This document shows, piece after piece, positions 8,513-16,634 of a stretch of DNA of 64,000 bases. The notes under the pieces were generated by a model. The model searched no databases. It had not been told where the DNA came from and worked only from the letters and a program-made list of their open reading frames with translations. The stretch covers positions 1-64,000 of the forward strand of contig NZ_JAVFCB010000011.1 in NCBI RefSeq assembly GCF_030865425.1, read 5' to 3'. Position 1 is the first letter of the stretch, and each line of letters opens with the position of its first letter. Position numbers and translations under genes: made by a program. This stretch comes from Microbacterium capsulatum. Its GTDB lineage: Bacteria; Actinomycetota; Actinomycetes; Actinomycetales; Microbacteriaceae.

Positions 8513-9925
8513 TCAGTACACGACCGACGGGACGGGCGCGTCCTCGTCGTGCGTCTCGGTGGTGTCCGGGCCCTTCTTGGCCGCCCGGACGATGAGCCCG
8601 ATCTCGACCACGGCGAGCGCGGCGTAGATCGCCGTGAACGCGATCAGCGAGATCAGCACCTCGACCCCGGAGACCCCCGGCGAGACGCCGTTCCTCGTCG
8701 TCATCAGGCCGAACACGATCCACGGCTGCCGGCCCATCTCGGTGAACACCCAGCCGACGATGTTGGCGCCGAGCGACAGCGGGAACGACCAGATCGCGAT
8801 CTTCCACATCCACTGCGCGGGCGGCTTCTTGGCGCCCCTGCGCGTGATCCACAGCCCGACGAGAGCGATGAACGCGTGCAGCATGCCGAGGCCGATCATC
8901 CAGCGGAACGCCCAGTACGTGATCCACAGCACCGGGTTGAACTGGGTGAGCCCGGTCGAGGCGAACTGCTGCGCGTACTGCGCGTTGAGGTCGTTGATGC
9001 CCTCGACGCAGCCGCTGAGATCGTGGGTCGAGAGGAACGCGAGCAGGTACGGCACCCGCAGCGACCAGATCTCGCCGGTGCCGTCGGGAGTGCCGATCGA
9101 GAACAGCGAGAACGACGCATCGGGCCCGCAAGCGGAGTTGAACATCGCCTCCGCGGCCGCCATCTTCATCGGCTGCGTGCTCACCATCGCGAGGCCGAGC
9201 TGATCGCCGGAGAGCACGACGCCGGCGGTCGCGACGAGGATCGCCCAGAGGCCGAATTTCAGCGACTTCCGCATCGTCTCCACGTGCTGCCCGCGTGACA
9301 CGTGCCACGCCGACACCGAGATGACCACACCGCACGCCAGCATGAACGCGCCGAAGATCGTGTGCGGGAACGCGGCGAGCGCGACCTTGTTCGTCAGCAG
9401 AGCCCAGAAGTCGGTGAGCTCAGCTCGGTTCGTGGCCGCGTTGTAGGTGTACCCGACCGGGTGCTGCATGAACGCGTTCGCGGCGATGATGAAGTACGCC
9501 GAGAGGATCGTGCCGATGGCGACGCCCCAGATCGTGGCGAGGTGCACCTTCTTCGGCAGCCTGTCCCAGCCGAAGATCCACAGGCCGATGAACGTCGCCT
9601 CGAGGAAGAACGCGAGCAGCCCCTCGAACGCGAGCGGGGCGCCGAACACGTCACCTACGAAGCGCGAGTAGTCCGACCAGTTCATGCCGAACTGGAACTC
9701 CTGCACGATGCCGGTCACCACGCCCATCGCGAAGTTGATCAGGAAGATCTTCGCGAAGAACCGGGTCAGATGCAGGTACTCGATCCTGCCGGTGCGCACC
9801 CACACCGTCTGGAAGATCGCGGTGACGGTGGCCATGCCGATCGTCAGCGGCACGAACAGGTAGTGGTAGACGGTCGTCAGTCCGAACTGCCAACGGGACA
9901 GGATGAGCGGGTCGAGCCAATCCAC
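8513..9925 (-). CDS. cydA: Cytochrome bd oxidase subunit I
   Basis: A 470-residue membrane subunit carrying the three haems and the quinol site. His21 in VYHYLFVPL fits the haem b595 ligand, a His in NAFMQHPVG/ALAAFPHTIFG and the Met region near WVFTEMGRQPW fit the b558 site, and GRQPW is the family signature. The Q-loop segment is short, as in most Gram-positive enzymes. The last 25 residues are polar and cytoplasmic. It is the first structural gene of a cydA-cydB-cydDC operon, 26 bp downstream of a regulator gene, and probably supports respiration at low oxygen or under stress to the main oxidase. Confidence 0.96.
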   Translation of the reverse strand: MDWLDPLILSRWQFGLTTVYHYLFVPLTIGMATVTAIFQTVWVRTGRIEYLHLTRFFAKIFLINFAMGVVTGIVQEFQFGMNWSDYSRFVGDVFGAPLAFEGLLAFFLEATFIGLWIFGWDRLPKKVHLATIWGVAIGTILSAYFIIAANAFMQHPVGYTYNAATNRAELTDFWALLTNKVALAAFPHTIFGAFMLACGVVISVSAWHVSRGQHVETMRKSLKFGLWAILVATAGVVLSGDQLGLAMVSTQPMKMAAAEAMFNSACGPDASFSLFSIGTPDGTGEIWSLRVPYLLAFLSTHDLSGCVEGINDLNAQYAQQFASTGLTQFNPVLWITYWAFRWMIGLGMLHAFIALVGLWITRRGAKKPPAQWMWKIAIWSFPLSLGANIVGWVFTEMGRQPWIVFGLMTTRNGVSPGVSGVEVLISLIAFTAIYAALAVVEIGLIVRAAKKGPDTTETHDEDAPVPSVVY

Positions 9926-9951
9926 GAGCGGTCCTCCTCAGGTGGCGTCTG

Positions 9952-10578
9952 TCAGAGACAGAGTTCGACGGTGCATTCCTCCGGGAGCCGGGAGGAGCGC
10001 ACGCAGCGTGCGGACAGGGGGCCGCCGGCCTCGGCGAGCACACCCTGCATGAGGCCGAGATGCACCTGGCAGAGCACCGGGCGGTGCTCGGGCCGGGCGG
10101 CCGCATGCGGGCAGGGAGTCAGCTCGACCGTGAGCTGCTCCTCGTCGACGACCGGCTCGAAGCCGCTCTCCTCGAGATGCTCGACGAGCGCGTCGAGCTG
10201 GTAGGTGGCCTGCTGTCCGAGCCCGGACGCCTCGGTGCGCATCACGCGCCGCAGCAGATCGCCGCGGCGGGCTGCCGCCGCGGCCTTCTCACGGGCGACA
10301 GGGCTGGACGCCTCGGGGGATCCGGTCGCGGCGCTGTACAGCACGCGCGGACGTCCGCGGGTGGTGCGCTTCTCGATGGTCGCGATCACGTAGCCGCCCT
10401 CGATGAGGCGTTGCAGGTGCTCGCGCACGGTGTTCGCGTGCAGCTTCGTGGCCTCGCACAGCTCGCCGATCGTGCGCTCCGCGCGGGACTGCGAGGTGCC
10501 GGCTTCAAAAAGCAGGTGCAGGATCCGCACGCGCGAATAGCTGGAGATCGGCCCGCAGATGGGCCCGGCGCTGGCCAT
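9952..10578 (-). CDS. Winged-helix regulator with C-terminal Cys cluster (SufR/ArsR-like)
   Basis: A 208-residue transcription factor immediately upstream of cydA. The N-terminal winged helix (about residues 15-85) includes IGELCEATKLHANTVREHL and a basic wing KRTTRGRPR. The C-terminal quarter holds Cys in LTPCPH, VLCQVH, SARCVR, EECTV and a final ELCL, with 13 residues between the first two, resembling the iron-sulfur ligand pattern of SufR-type sensors. That suggests redox or Fe-S sensing, which would suit control of cytochrome bd. It is codirectional with cydA, 26 bp apart, so it is likely autoregulated and cotranscribed. Ligation by a cluster is inference; zinc is an alternative. Confidence 0.75.
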   Translation of the reverse strand: MASAGPICGPISSYSRVRILHLLFEAGTSQSRAERTIGELCEATKLHANTVREHLQRLIEGGYVIATIEKRTTRGRPRVLYSAATGSPEASSPVAREKAAAAARRGDLLRRVMRTEASGLGQQATYQLDALVEHLEESGFEPVVDEEQLTVELTPCPHAAARPEHRPVLCQVHLGLMQGVLAEAGGPLSARCVRSSRLPEECTVELCL

Positions 10579-10683
10579 GGCTCCATACTCGCATCGGCCT
10601 GAGGCGCTTTCGGGGCCGTGGGCCGTGAATAATGCCGTTCGCGATAGGACCTTCGGATGGTGTCCATGCGGGGAGCGGATCGG

Positions 10684-10708
10684 GGACCCTTCGACGGGCT
10701 CAGGGACC
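10684..10708. repeat. Dispersed repeat class 2
   Basis: GGACCCTTCGACGGG followed by CTCAGGGACC is an imperfect palindrome between the regulator and the DUF6457 gene. Relatives occur at 42423, 42471, 55161 and 57135. Function unknown; the sequence type is common in actinobacterial intergenic DNA. Confidence 0.7.
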
Positions 10709-10719
10709 GGGGCGGGGGC

Positions 10720-11010
10720 TCAGGATCCCGGCTCTGCGGGGGGCGTCTCGTGGCCGAGGGCGAGTTCGGTGATCGCGGCGACCGCCTCGCGGACATCCTC
10801 CGGGGAGCCGCCGGCGCGCCCCGCGGCCAGGCCCGCGACGAAGGCGCTGAGCGGGGCCGCCGGTCGGGCGACGCCGTTCGCGACATCGCGGGCGAGGTCG
10901 AGGATCAGCGCGATGGGCACATCCTCCGCCACGAGATCGAAGCGCTCTCGCAGCACGGCGGCCCAGTCGTCGAGGGCCTCGGGCGGCAGGGAACGGTTCT
11001 TGTCGGTCAT
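10720..11010 (-). CDS. DUF6457-type small protein
   Basis: A 96-residue acidic, helical protein that starts MTDKNRSLPPEALDDW and matches the small DUF6457 proteins often found after actinobacterial MobA-like genes. Its ATG overlaps the mobA-like stop (ATGA), so the two are translated together. Likely an accessory to molybdenum cofactor biosynthesis or to a molybdoenzyme; its biochemical role is not known. The C-terminus is Ala/Gly/Pro-rich. Confidence 0.75.
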   Translation of the reverse strand: MTDKNRSLPPEALDDWAAVLRERFDLVAEDVPIALILDLARDVANGVARPAAPLSAFVAGLAAGRAGGSPEDVREAVAAITELALGHETPPAEPGS

Positions 11011-11645
11011 GAGATCTCCTCCATCTGCGCGTCCGCGCGGGCGCGGTCCAGGTCCTCCGGGGTGTCGATGTCGCCCGTGCAGCCGTCCTCGTCCAGGATC
11101 CGGTGCAGGGCGAGTCCGCCGAGAAGGGCACGGCACGGCACGCCCTCCGGTGCGTCGAGCTCGGCGAGCGCAGCCCGCAGGCTCCCGACCCGGTAGAGCG
11201 CGGCGAGCCACTGCGGCTGCTCGCCCGCCCGGAACACGACGCCGTCGTACTCCGCCGTGCGCGGCGCGGCGAGCAGCCGCCGCACCACGGCCTCCGGGTG
11301 CACCAGATCGCCGGCCAGCACGAGCACCCACTCGGTCGCCGCGAGCGCGCCGTGCGCGAGGGCGGCAGCGATCGCCGCGACCGGTCCGCCGAACGGCGGA
11401 TCCTCCCGCACCCAGACGACATCGGACTCGTCCAGCCGCGGCCCCACCGCGACGACGGGATCCGCCCCCGCATGCGCGAGCGCGCGCAGGGCGCGGGTCA
11501 GCAGCGGGGCCCCGCCGACCGACAGCAGCGGCTTGACCGCGCCGTCCATCCGCCGGGCACGACCGCCCACGAGCAGGATCGCGCCGAGGCCGGTCACGGA
11601 TCCCGGATCCGGCTCGGTGCCCGGATCCACCCCGGCGCCGCTCAC
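11007..11645 (-). CDS. mobA: MobA-like nucleotidyltransferase
   Basis: A 212-residue NTP-transferase-fold protein likely to attach GMP (or another nucleotide) to molybdopterin. The N-terminal nucleotide-binding loop ILLVGGRARRMDG with the following Lys (AVKPLL) spans about residues 23-40; FGGPVAAI (about 85) and LVLAGDLVHP (about 108) are the conserved core. The usual Asp of the LPCDMP motif is present as GDL. A short Pro/Gly-rich N-terminal extension precedes the fold, so the start could lie at the internal Val-Thr-Gly. It sits between moeA and the DUF6457 gene with 4-nt overlaps at both ends, giving a compact three-gene Moco operon. Confidence 0.8.
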   Translation of the reverse strand: MSGAGVDPGTEPDPGSVTGLGAILLVGGRARRMDGAVKPLLSVGGAPLLTRALRALAHAGADPVVAVGPRLDESDVVWVREDPPFGGPVAAIAAALAHGALAATEWVLVLAGDLVHPEAVVRRLLAAPRTAEYDGVVFRAGEQPQWLAALYRVGSLRAALAELDAPEGVPCRALLGGLALHRILDEDGCTGDIDTPEDLDRARADAQMEEIS

Positions 11646-12874
11646 TCCAGCTCCACGATGTCGACCGGATCCCCGATCCGCACCTGCGCGATCTCGGCGG
11701 GGACGATCGCGTAGGCGGTCGCGGCGGCGAGCGCCACCGACAGGTGCGATCCGGATCCGCCGCGGGTCGCGGGGACGACGCGTCCGTCCGCGTCGACGAC
11801 GGCGGGCAGGTACTGCCGGCGCCCGGCCGGGGTGCGCCAGTCGGCCCCGGCGGGCAGAGTCCGCACCGGGCGGTGGATCCGGATCCGTCCCTGCAGGCGC
11901 AGCAGCGCGGGACGCACGAACACCTCGAACGACACCGCCGCGCTGACCGGGTTGCCGGGCAGGCCGAACAGCAGCATCCCCGCGGCGGCCCCGAAGCCCT
12001 GCGGTTTGCCGGGCTGCATCGCGACGGAGACGAACTCCATCGTGCCGCCGAGCGACTGCCGCACGGGCTCGTAGGCACCGGCGCTGACGCCTCCGGAGAA
12101 GACGACGACATCGGCACGGAGCGCGGCGGCCCCGGCGACGGCCGCGGCGGGCCCGTCGCCGCTGTCGCCGACGACCTCGCGGAGCACGATCTCGGCGCCG
12201 GCCTCGGCCGCGAGCCCGGCCAGCAGCAGCCCGTTGGACTCGGGGATCTGCCCGCGGGAGAGCGGTTCGCCGGGCGCGACCAGCTCCGATCCGGTCGACA
12301 CGATCGCCACCCGCGGGCGCGGAGCGACGGCGACCTCGGCGACCCCGACCGAGGCGAGCGCGGAGAGCTGCCTCGGTCCGAGCAGGGCGCCGGCCTGCAG
12401 CACGACCGCGCCGGCCGCGGCATCGGCGCCCGCGCGGCGCACGTGCGCTCCGACGGCGGCCGGGGCGCGCCGCACGACCGCCTGCGCGAGCGAGTCGGCG
12501 AGGCCGCCCTCGGTGTCCTCGAACGGCACGATCGTGTCGGCGTCGGTCGGCAGCGCGGCACCGGTCATGATGCGCACCGCGCAGCCGGGGGCGAGGGGCG
12601 GATCCTCCGGGCTCCCCGCCGGCACGTCGGCGGTCACGCGCAGGATCGCGGGTGTCGACTCGGTCGCCGCGGCGACGTCGGCGAAGCGGACCGCGAAGCC
12701 GTCCATGGCCGAGTTGTCGAACGCCGGCACCGCGTTCACCGCCCGGGCGTCCTCGGCGAGCGTCGATCCGTCGGCCTCGGCGAGCGGCAGGGTCACCGCG
12801 GGCCGCGCACGCACCGCCGCGAGCACCCGCTCGAGCTGCTCCTCGACGGTGCGGTAGGTCGCGGCGTGACTCAT
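11642..12874 (-). CDS. moeA: Molybdopterin molybdotransferase MoeA
   Basis: A 410-residue enzyme that inserts molybdate into adenylated molybdopterin. Landmarks are DNSAMDGFAVR (about residue 53), the IMTGAALPTDADTIVPFE motif (about 100), the MogA-like third domain with VAIVSTGSEL and ESNGLLLAGL, and VFSGGVSAGAYEP followed by LPGNPVSAAVSFEVFVRP. All four MoeA domains are present, at the usual length. It is the first gene of the moeA-mobA-DUF6457 operon; its TGA overlaps the next ATG. No molybdenum-cofactor riboswitch is recognised upstream. No molybdoenzyme is encoded in this window. Confidence 0.95.
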   Translation of the reverse strand: MSHAATYRTVEEQLERVLAAVRARPAVTLPLAEADGSTLAEDARAVNAVPAFDNSAMDGFAVRFADVAAATESTPAILRVTADVPAGSPEDPPLAPGCAVRIMTGAALPTDADTIVPFEDTEGGLADSLAQAVVRRAPAAVGAHVRRAGADAAAGAVVLQAGALLGPRQLSALASVGVAEVAVAPRPRVAIVSTGSELVAPGEPLSRGQIPESNGLLLAGLAAEAGAEIVLREVVGDSGDGPAAAVAGAAALRADVVVFSGGVSAGAYEPVRQSLGGTMEFVSVAMQPGKPQGFGAAAGMLLFGLPGNPVSAAVSFEVFVRPALLRLQGRIRIHRPVRTLPAGADWRTPAGRRQYLPAVVDADGRVVPATRGGSGSHLSVALAAATAYAIVPAEIAQVRIGDPVDIVELE

Positions 12875-12963
12875 CGCGTGCTCTCTCTGCCCATGCTCCG
12901 AGGCTACCCGCGCGGATCCCGGGTCATCGCTCCCGTTTCCCCCACGTCCGCTCCTCCTACCGC

Positions 12964-13026
12964 TGCTCGCTGGTCGCGAATCGTCGCCAAATCCGTGAAA
13001 TGAGGGCGTGTCGCGACCAGCGAGCA
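12964..13026. repeat. 16-bp perfect inverted repeat upstream of radA
   Basis: TGCTCGCTGGTCGCGA (12964-12979) and its exact reverse complement (13011-13026) flank a 31-nt loop in the 400-bp gene-free stretch between moeA and radA. The right arm runs directly into the 23-bp tandem array. The rest of 12875-12963 shows nothing recognisable beyond the moeA leader. Confidence 0.85.
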
Positions 13027-13251
13027 GGGGCGGTCGGGAGCGCGGAGCAGGGGTGGTCGGAAGCGCCGAGCAGGGGTGGTCGGAGGCGTGGAGCAGGGGT
13101 GGTCGGAAGCGCCGAGCAGGGGTGGGCGGAGGCGCCGAGCAGGGGCGGTCGGAAGCGCCGAGCAGGGGTGGGCGGGAGTGCGGAGCGGGGGCGATCGGGA
13201 GTGCCGAGCAGGGGTGGGCGGGAGTGCGGCGCCGGGGTGGTCGGGAGTGTC
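13022..13251 (+). repeat. 23-bp minisatellite, ten copies
   Basis: Ten head-to-tail copies of a 23-bp unit close to GAGCAGGGGTGGTCGGAAGC plus GCC fill the DNA before radA, with increasing divergence toward the gene. The unit is not a multiple of three and all frames stay open only because of base composition, so it is not coding. The first copy overlaps the right arm of the 12964-13026 inverted repeat. Confidence 0.85.
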
Positions 13252-13275
13252 GGCGGCCGCGGCTAGCCTGATCCC

Positions 13276-14643
13276 ATGGCCTCCCGACGACCCTCCGCCC
13301 CCGCCTACGTCTGCACAGAGTGCGGCTGGACGACGGCGAAGTGGGTCGGCCGGTGCGGAGAGTGCCAGCAGTGGGGCACGGTCGCCGAGCAGGCGGCGCC
13401 GACCGGGATCGTGCGGCAGGTGACGGCCACCGCCCCGGCGGCGGGCCGGGCGGCGCGGCCGATCACGTCGCTGACCTCGCAGGAGTCCCCGCGCCGTTCG
13501 AGCGGGGTGGCCGAGTTCGACCGCGTGCTCGGAGGCGGCATCGTGCCGGGCGCTGCGATCCTGCTGAGCGGCGAGCCCGGCGTCGGCAAGTCCACGCTGC
13601 TGCTCGAGGTCGCCGCGGCCGGCGCCCGCTCGGGCCGGCGCGTGCTCTACGCGAGCGGCGAGGAGTCCACCGCGCAGGTCCGACTGCGGGCCGAGCGCAC
13701 CGGGGCGCTGCACGACGAGCTGTATCTCGCGGCCGAGACCGACCTCGGCACGATACTCGGGCACATCGACGAGGTCTCCCCCGAGCTCGTGATCGTCGAC
13801 TCGGTGCAGACGGTCGCCTCCTCGCTGTCCGAGGGTGCGGCCGGGCAGCCCGCGCAGGTGCGCGAGGTCGCATCCGCGCTGATCCGCGTCGCGAAGGAGC
13901 GGAACCTGCCGATCGTCATCGTCGGCCACGTCACCAAGGACGGCCAGGTCGCCGGCCCCCGTGTGCTCGAGCACCTCGTCGACGTCGTGTGCCACTTCGA
14001 GGGCGACCGGCAGACGTCGCTGCGGTTCGTCCGCGCGCTGAAGAACCGCTTCGGCCCGACCGACGAGGTGGGCTGCTTCGAGATGACCGGATCCGGGATC
14101 GCCGAGGTGCCGGATCCGTCGAGTCTGTTCCTGTCCCGCGGCCGCCCCGAGCCGGGCACGTGCGTGGCGATCGCGCTCGAGGGCCGCCGGGCGATGCCGG
14201 TCGAGGTGCAGGCCCTCACGATCCCGACCCAGGCGCCGAACCCGCGGCGGGTGGTGAACGGGTTGGACGCGTCGCGCGTCGCGATGGTGCTCGCCGTGCT
14301 GGAGCGTCGGGCCGGGATCAAGACGAGCGATCAGGACGTGTACGTCTCGACCGTCGGCGGGGTGCGCTTCACCGAGCCCGCGGCGGATCTCGCGATCGCG
14401 ATCGCGGTGGCCGGATCCCTCACCAACAACGCCGTGCCGCGCACGCTCGCCGCGGTCGGCGAGCTGAGCCTGGCCGGCGAGGTGCGCCCGGTGACGCAGG
14501 CCGGGCAGCGCCGGTCGGAAGCGGCACGCCTGGGCTACGGGCACGTCGTGGACGACCGCTCGGCGACCCTCCGCGGAGCGCTCGGCGACGTCCGTGCGCA
14601 CGCGGCGCCGCGGCGTCTCGAGGAGGAGATCCCGGCGTTCTGA
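13276..14643 (+). CDS. radA: DNA repair protein RadA
   Basis: A 455-residue RecA-like branch-migration helicase acting in homologous recombination. An N-terminal C4 zinc finger (CTECGW...CGECQQW, residues 15-32) is followed by Walker A GEPGVGKST (about residue 96), the RadA-specific KNRFG motif (about residue 256) and a C-terminal Lon-protease-like domain without the catalytic Ser-Lys pair. All elements and the length are normal. The ATG lies about 25 bp after the 23-bp minisatellite, so its promoter must lie within or before that array, or transcription crosses it. It is convergent with the SseB-like gene. Confidence 0.96.
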   Translation: MASRRPSAPAYVCTECGWTTAKWVGRCGECQQWGTVAEQAAPTGIVRQVTATAPAAGRAARPITSLTSQESPRRSSGVAEFDRVLGGGIVPGAAILLSGEPGVGKSTLLLEVAAAGARSGRRVLYASGEESTAQVRLRAERTGALHDELYLAAETDLGTILGHIDEVSPELVIVDSVQTVASSLSEGAAGQPAQVREVASALIRVAKERNLPIVIVGHVTKDGQVAGPRVLEHLVDVVCHFEGDRQTSLRFVRALKNRFGPTDEVGCFEMTGSGIAEVPDPSSLFLSRGRPEPGTCVAIALEGRRAMPVEVQALTIPTQAPNPRRVVNGLDASRVAMVLAVLERRAGIKTSDQDVYVSTVGGVRFTEPAADLAIAIAVAGSLTNNAVPRTLAAVGELSLAGEVRPVTQAGQRRSEAARLGYGHVVDDRSATLRGALGDVRAHAAPRRLEEEIPAF

Positions 14644-14654
14644 GTCTCGGTCGC

Positions 14655-14686
14655 CACGAGCAGGAAGCGGCACGAGCAGGAAGCGG
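14655..14686 (+). repeat. Perfect 16-bp tandem duplication
   Basis: CACGAGCAGGAAGCGG occurs twice head to tail just after the radA stop. No terminator-like dyad is associated with it. Confidence 0.8.
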
Positions 14687-14745
14687 CACGACGGATCCGA
14701 GGATGCCCCGTCGTCCGGCTCGGGGACCGGAGAGCCGACTACGGC

Positions 14746-15156
14746 TCAGGCCTCCAACGCGCGGAGCAGTTCGTCCGGCGGGGCCTGCATGGGGTGCGGG
14801 CCCGCGATGTCGAGGAACACCGTCGTGATCACCTCGCGATGCGCGGCGAGGAACGCGCGGAGCCAGACCGGCGAGTAGATGCCGACACCCGGCGGCAGAT
14901 TCGCGGGCTTGTGCGTCGCGTCGCTGAACAGCAGGAGCGCGACCTCGCCGGTCTGCGGGTCGCGGTACGTCCACACCTCGCCGCCGTCGAGCGGATTGTC
15001 GCGGGCGCCGGGGCGGATCAGCGGGACGACCGTGTTGCCGTTGCGCAGCGCGAGAGCGACAGCGGCCATGTCCTGCTTCTCGAGCGCCTGCGCGAGCGCC
15101 TCGGAGCGGAAATCCTGAGCGGCCGGAGCCTTCTTCTTCGCCTTCTTCACGGCCAT
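14746..15156 (-). CDS. SseB-like domain protein
   Basis: A 136-residue protein resembling the SseB N-terminal domain: a basic N-terminal tail (MAVKKAKKKAP), ALAQALEKQDMAAVALAL, a central VVPLI strand, a LLLFSDATHKPANLPPG segment and a C-terminal DIAGP(H)PMQAPPDELLRALEA helix. Role unknown in actinobacteria; enterobacterial SseB is linked to serine metabolism and virulence, which need not transfer. The ATG at 15156 is preferred over one at 15189 because GGAG lies 4-5 nt before it and a hairpin (15172-15219) covers the longer start. It is convergent with radA. Confidence 0.6.
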   Translation of the reverse strand: MAVKKAKKKAPAAQDFRSEALAQALEKQDMAAVALALRNGNTVVPLIRPGARDNPLDGGEVWTYRDPQTGEVALLLFSDATHKPANLPPGVGIYSPVWLRAFLAAHREVITTVFLDIAGPHPMQAPPDELLRALEA

Positions 15157-15171
15157 CGCTCCAGCATAGAA

Positions 15172-15219
15172 GAGGGCCTCCTCGGTCATCGCTTGGGGAC
15201 AGATGAGCGGGAGGCCCTC
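15172..15219 (-). promoter_or_regulatory. Hairpin in leader of SseB-like gene
   Basis: GAGGGCCTCC (15172-15181) and GGAGGCCCTC (15210-15219) form a 10-bp perfect stem with a 28-nt loop, directly upstream of the preferred start at 15156. It could be a leader structure or a terminator for upstream transcription. The following 15220-15373 is less GC-rich than the rest of the region and holds two copies of TCGAAGACCTT (15300 and 15362), with no gene seen. Confidence 0.4.
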
Positions 15220-15373
15220 ATGGTCTCCGACGACGGACGACTATGCGCTGGGGACGCTGGGATGTCGAAGCCACTGGGGATGGCAATCCGTCTGAGATCT
15301 CGAAGACCTTTTCTATGGTATCCCAAACACCCCGGATAGGGGGAAAATTCCGACGATTGCCTCGAAGACCTTC

Positions 15374-16042
15374 TTACTGGAGCAGGAACTGGACCGGCGT
15401 CGCGCTGTCGAAGCCGCCGATCGAGACCTTCAGCTGATAGGCCGCGCCGCCGCCCGGCGCGCGCTGCCGATCGGTCGCCGCGCAGGTGGCGACGCTCGAG
15501 CGGGTGCGGTCCCAGACGATCGGCGCCGAGCTCGACACGGTCGCTCCGGCCTTGATCGTCTGGATCGCGTCGCTCGGGTTCTGCTGGCAGTCCGTCGAGC
15601 GCCACCAGGTGTCCGAACCGCTCGTGATCGTGAACGACTGCTTCGCCGTCCCCACGTTCATCGTGCAGTCCTTGCTTCCCGTGTTCGTCAGCGAGATGGA
15701 CAGCCGTGGGCTCTGATCCGCCGAGTACGAGTCGTGGTCGGTGACGGCCTTGACCTTCACGTCCGCGTTCGTGCAAGGGACGGGGCCTGCCGCGACCGTG
15801 CTCGTCGGCGCCGGCGTCGGCGCGGCCGTCCCGCTCGGCGACGGCGACGGGGTGGCGGCGGGAGTCGTCCGCGTGGGGGACGGCGATGCGGACGTCACGG
15901 TCGGCTTCGGCGCGGGGCCCGCGGATCCCCGGGCGACCATCGCCCACACGACCGCGACCAGCGCGACCAGCAGGAGGAGGACGGCCCCGAGGACCACGAT
16001 CCGGCGACGACGATAGACGGCGGCGGAATGGCGAGGGGTCAT
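15374..16042 (-). CDS. Membrane-anchored secreted protein, unknown function
   Basis: A 222-residue protein with a short basic cytoplasmic tail (YRRRR), one membrane helix (about residues 16-36, VVLGAVLLLLVALVAVVW), a 45-residue Ser/Thr/Pro/Ala linker and an extracellular domain of about 130 residues. That domain has Cys at PVPCTN, KDCTM, TDCQQ and VATCAA, which could form two disulfides, and reads as beta-rich (LSISLTNTGSKDC resembles an immunoglobulin-like strand). No known catalytic motif. Similar anchored proteins are common in Microbacteriaceae and are thought to act at the cell envelope. It stands alone. Confidence 0.65.
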   Translation of the reverse strand: MTPRHSAAVYRRRRIVVLGAVLLLLVALVAVVWAMVARGSAGPAPKPTVTSASPSPTRTTPAATPSPSPSGTAAPTPAPTSTVAAGPVPCTNADVKVKAVTDHDSYSADQSPRLSISLTNTGSKDCTMNVGTAKQSFTITSGSDTWWRSTDCQQNPSDAIQTIKAGATVSSSAPIVWDRTRSSVATCAATDRQRAPGGGAAYQLKVSIGGFDSATPVQFLLQ

Positions 16043-16107
16043 GCCTCCAGGCTACGGGGCGCCGTTCGGGCCCGCCTGGAGACTCCCCGCCGGACGGCTC
16101 GCGAGAC

Positions 16108-16608
16108 TCAGAGCCGCTTGAGCATGCGCGTGTTGCCGAGCGTGTTCGGCTTCACATGCGCGAGGTCGAGGAACTCGGCCACGCCCTCGTCGCCGCTGCG
16201 CAGGAGCTGCGTGTAGACGTCCGGATCCACGACCTGCTCGCCGATCGGCGAGAACCCGCGTCGCGCGAAGAACTCGACCTCGAAGGTGAGGCAGAACAGC
16301 CGGCTGAGCCCGAGCACCCTGGCGTGGTCCTCGAGCTGCTCGACGATCGCGCGGCCGATGCCGTGGTGCTTCCGGTCCTCCCGCACGAGCAGGGTGCGCA
16401 CCTCGCCGAGGTCCTCCCACATCACGTGCAGGGCGCCGCAGCCGACCAGCACGCCGTCGGCCTCCGCGACCACGAACTCCTGCACCGCGCCGTAGAGCAC
16501 GGCGAGGTCCTTGCCGAGCAGGATCCTTCTCTCCACGAGCGGCTCCAGCAGCGCGAAGATGCCCTGGACGTCGCCCGCGCGTGCGGGCCGGACGAGATAG
16601 TCGCTCAC
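16108..16608 (-). CDS. argA: Amino-acid N-acetyltransferase, GNAT family
   Basis: A 166-residue GNAT-fold protein closely resembling the short actinobacterial N-acetylglutamate synthases that replace the long ArgA. It begins YLVRPARAGDVQGIFALL, has the acetyl-CoA loop VREDRKHHGIGRAIVEQL (about residues 75-93), and the LFCLTFEVEFFARRGF segment (about 105-120) typical of this subgroup. Expected reaction: acetyl-CoA plus glutamate (or glutamine) to N-acetylglutamate, first step of arginine synthesis. No arginine genes are adjacent, and the symbol is given on family resemblance. Confidence 0.7.
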   Translation of the reverse strand: MSDYLVRPARAGDVQGIFALLEPLVERRILLGKDLAVLYGAVQEFVVAEADGVLVGCGALHVMWEDLGEVRTLLVREDRKHHGIGRAIVEQLEDHARVLGLSRLFCLTFEVEFFARRGFSPIGEQVVDPDVYTQLLRSGDEGVAEFLDLAHVKPNTLGNTRMLKRL

Positions 16609-16634
16609 GCATCCAGCCTACGGCTGCACGGTGT

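Noticed and set aside
12875..12963. Molybdenum-cofactor riboswitch before moeA
   Set aside because: The leader is short and no matching conserved core or stem was recognised.
13022..13251. Possible CRISPR array before radA
   Set aside because: The 23-bp units are head to tail with no spacers, and no cas gene is present.
13008..13423. Open frames across the minisatellite
   Set aside because: The unit is not a multiple of three, three overlapping frames are open at once because of GC bias, and none shows a family match.
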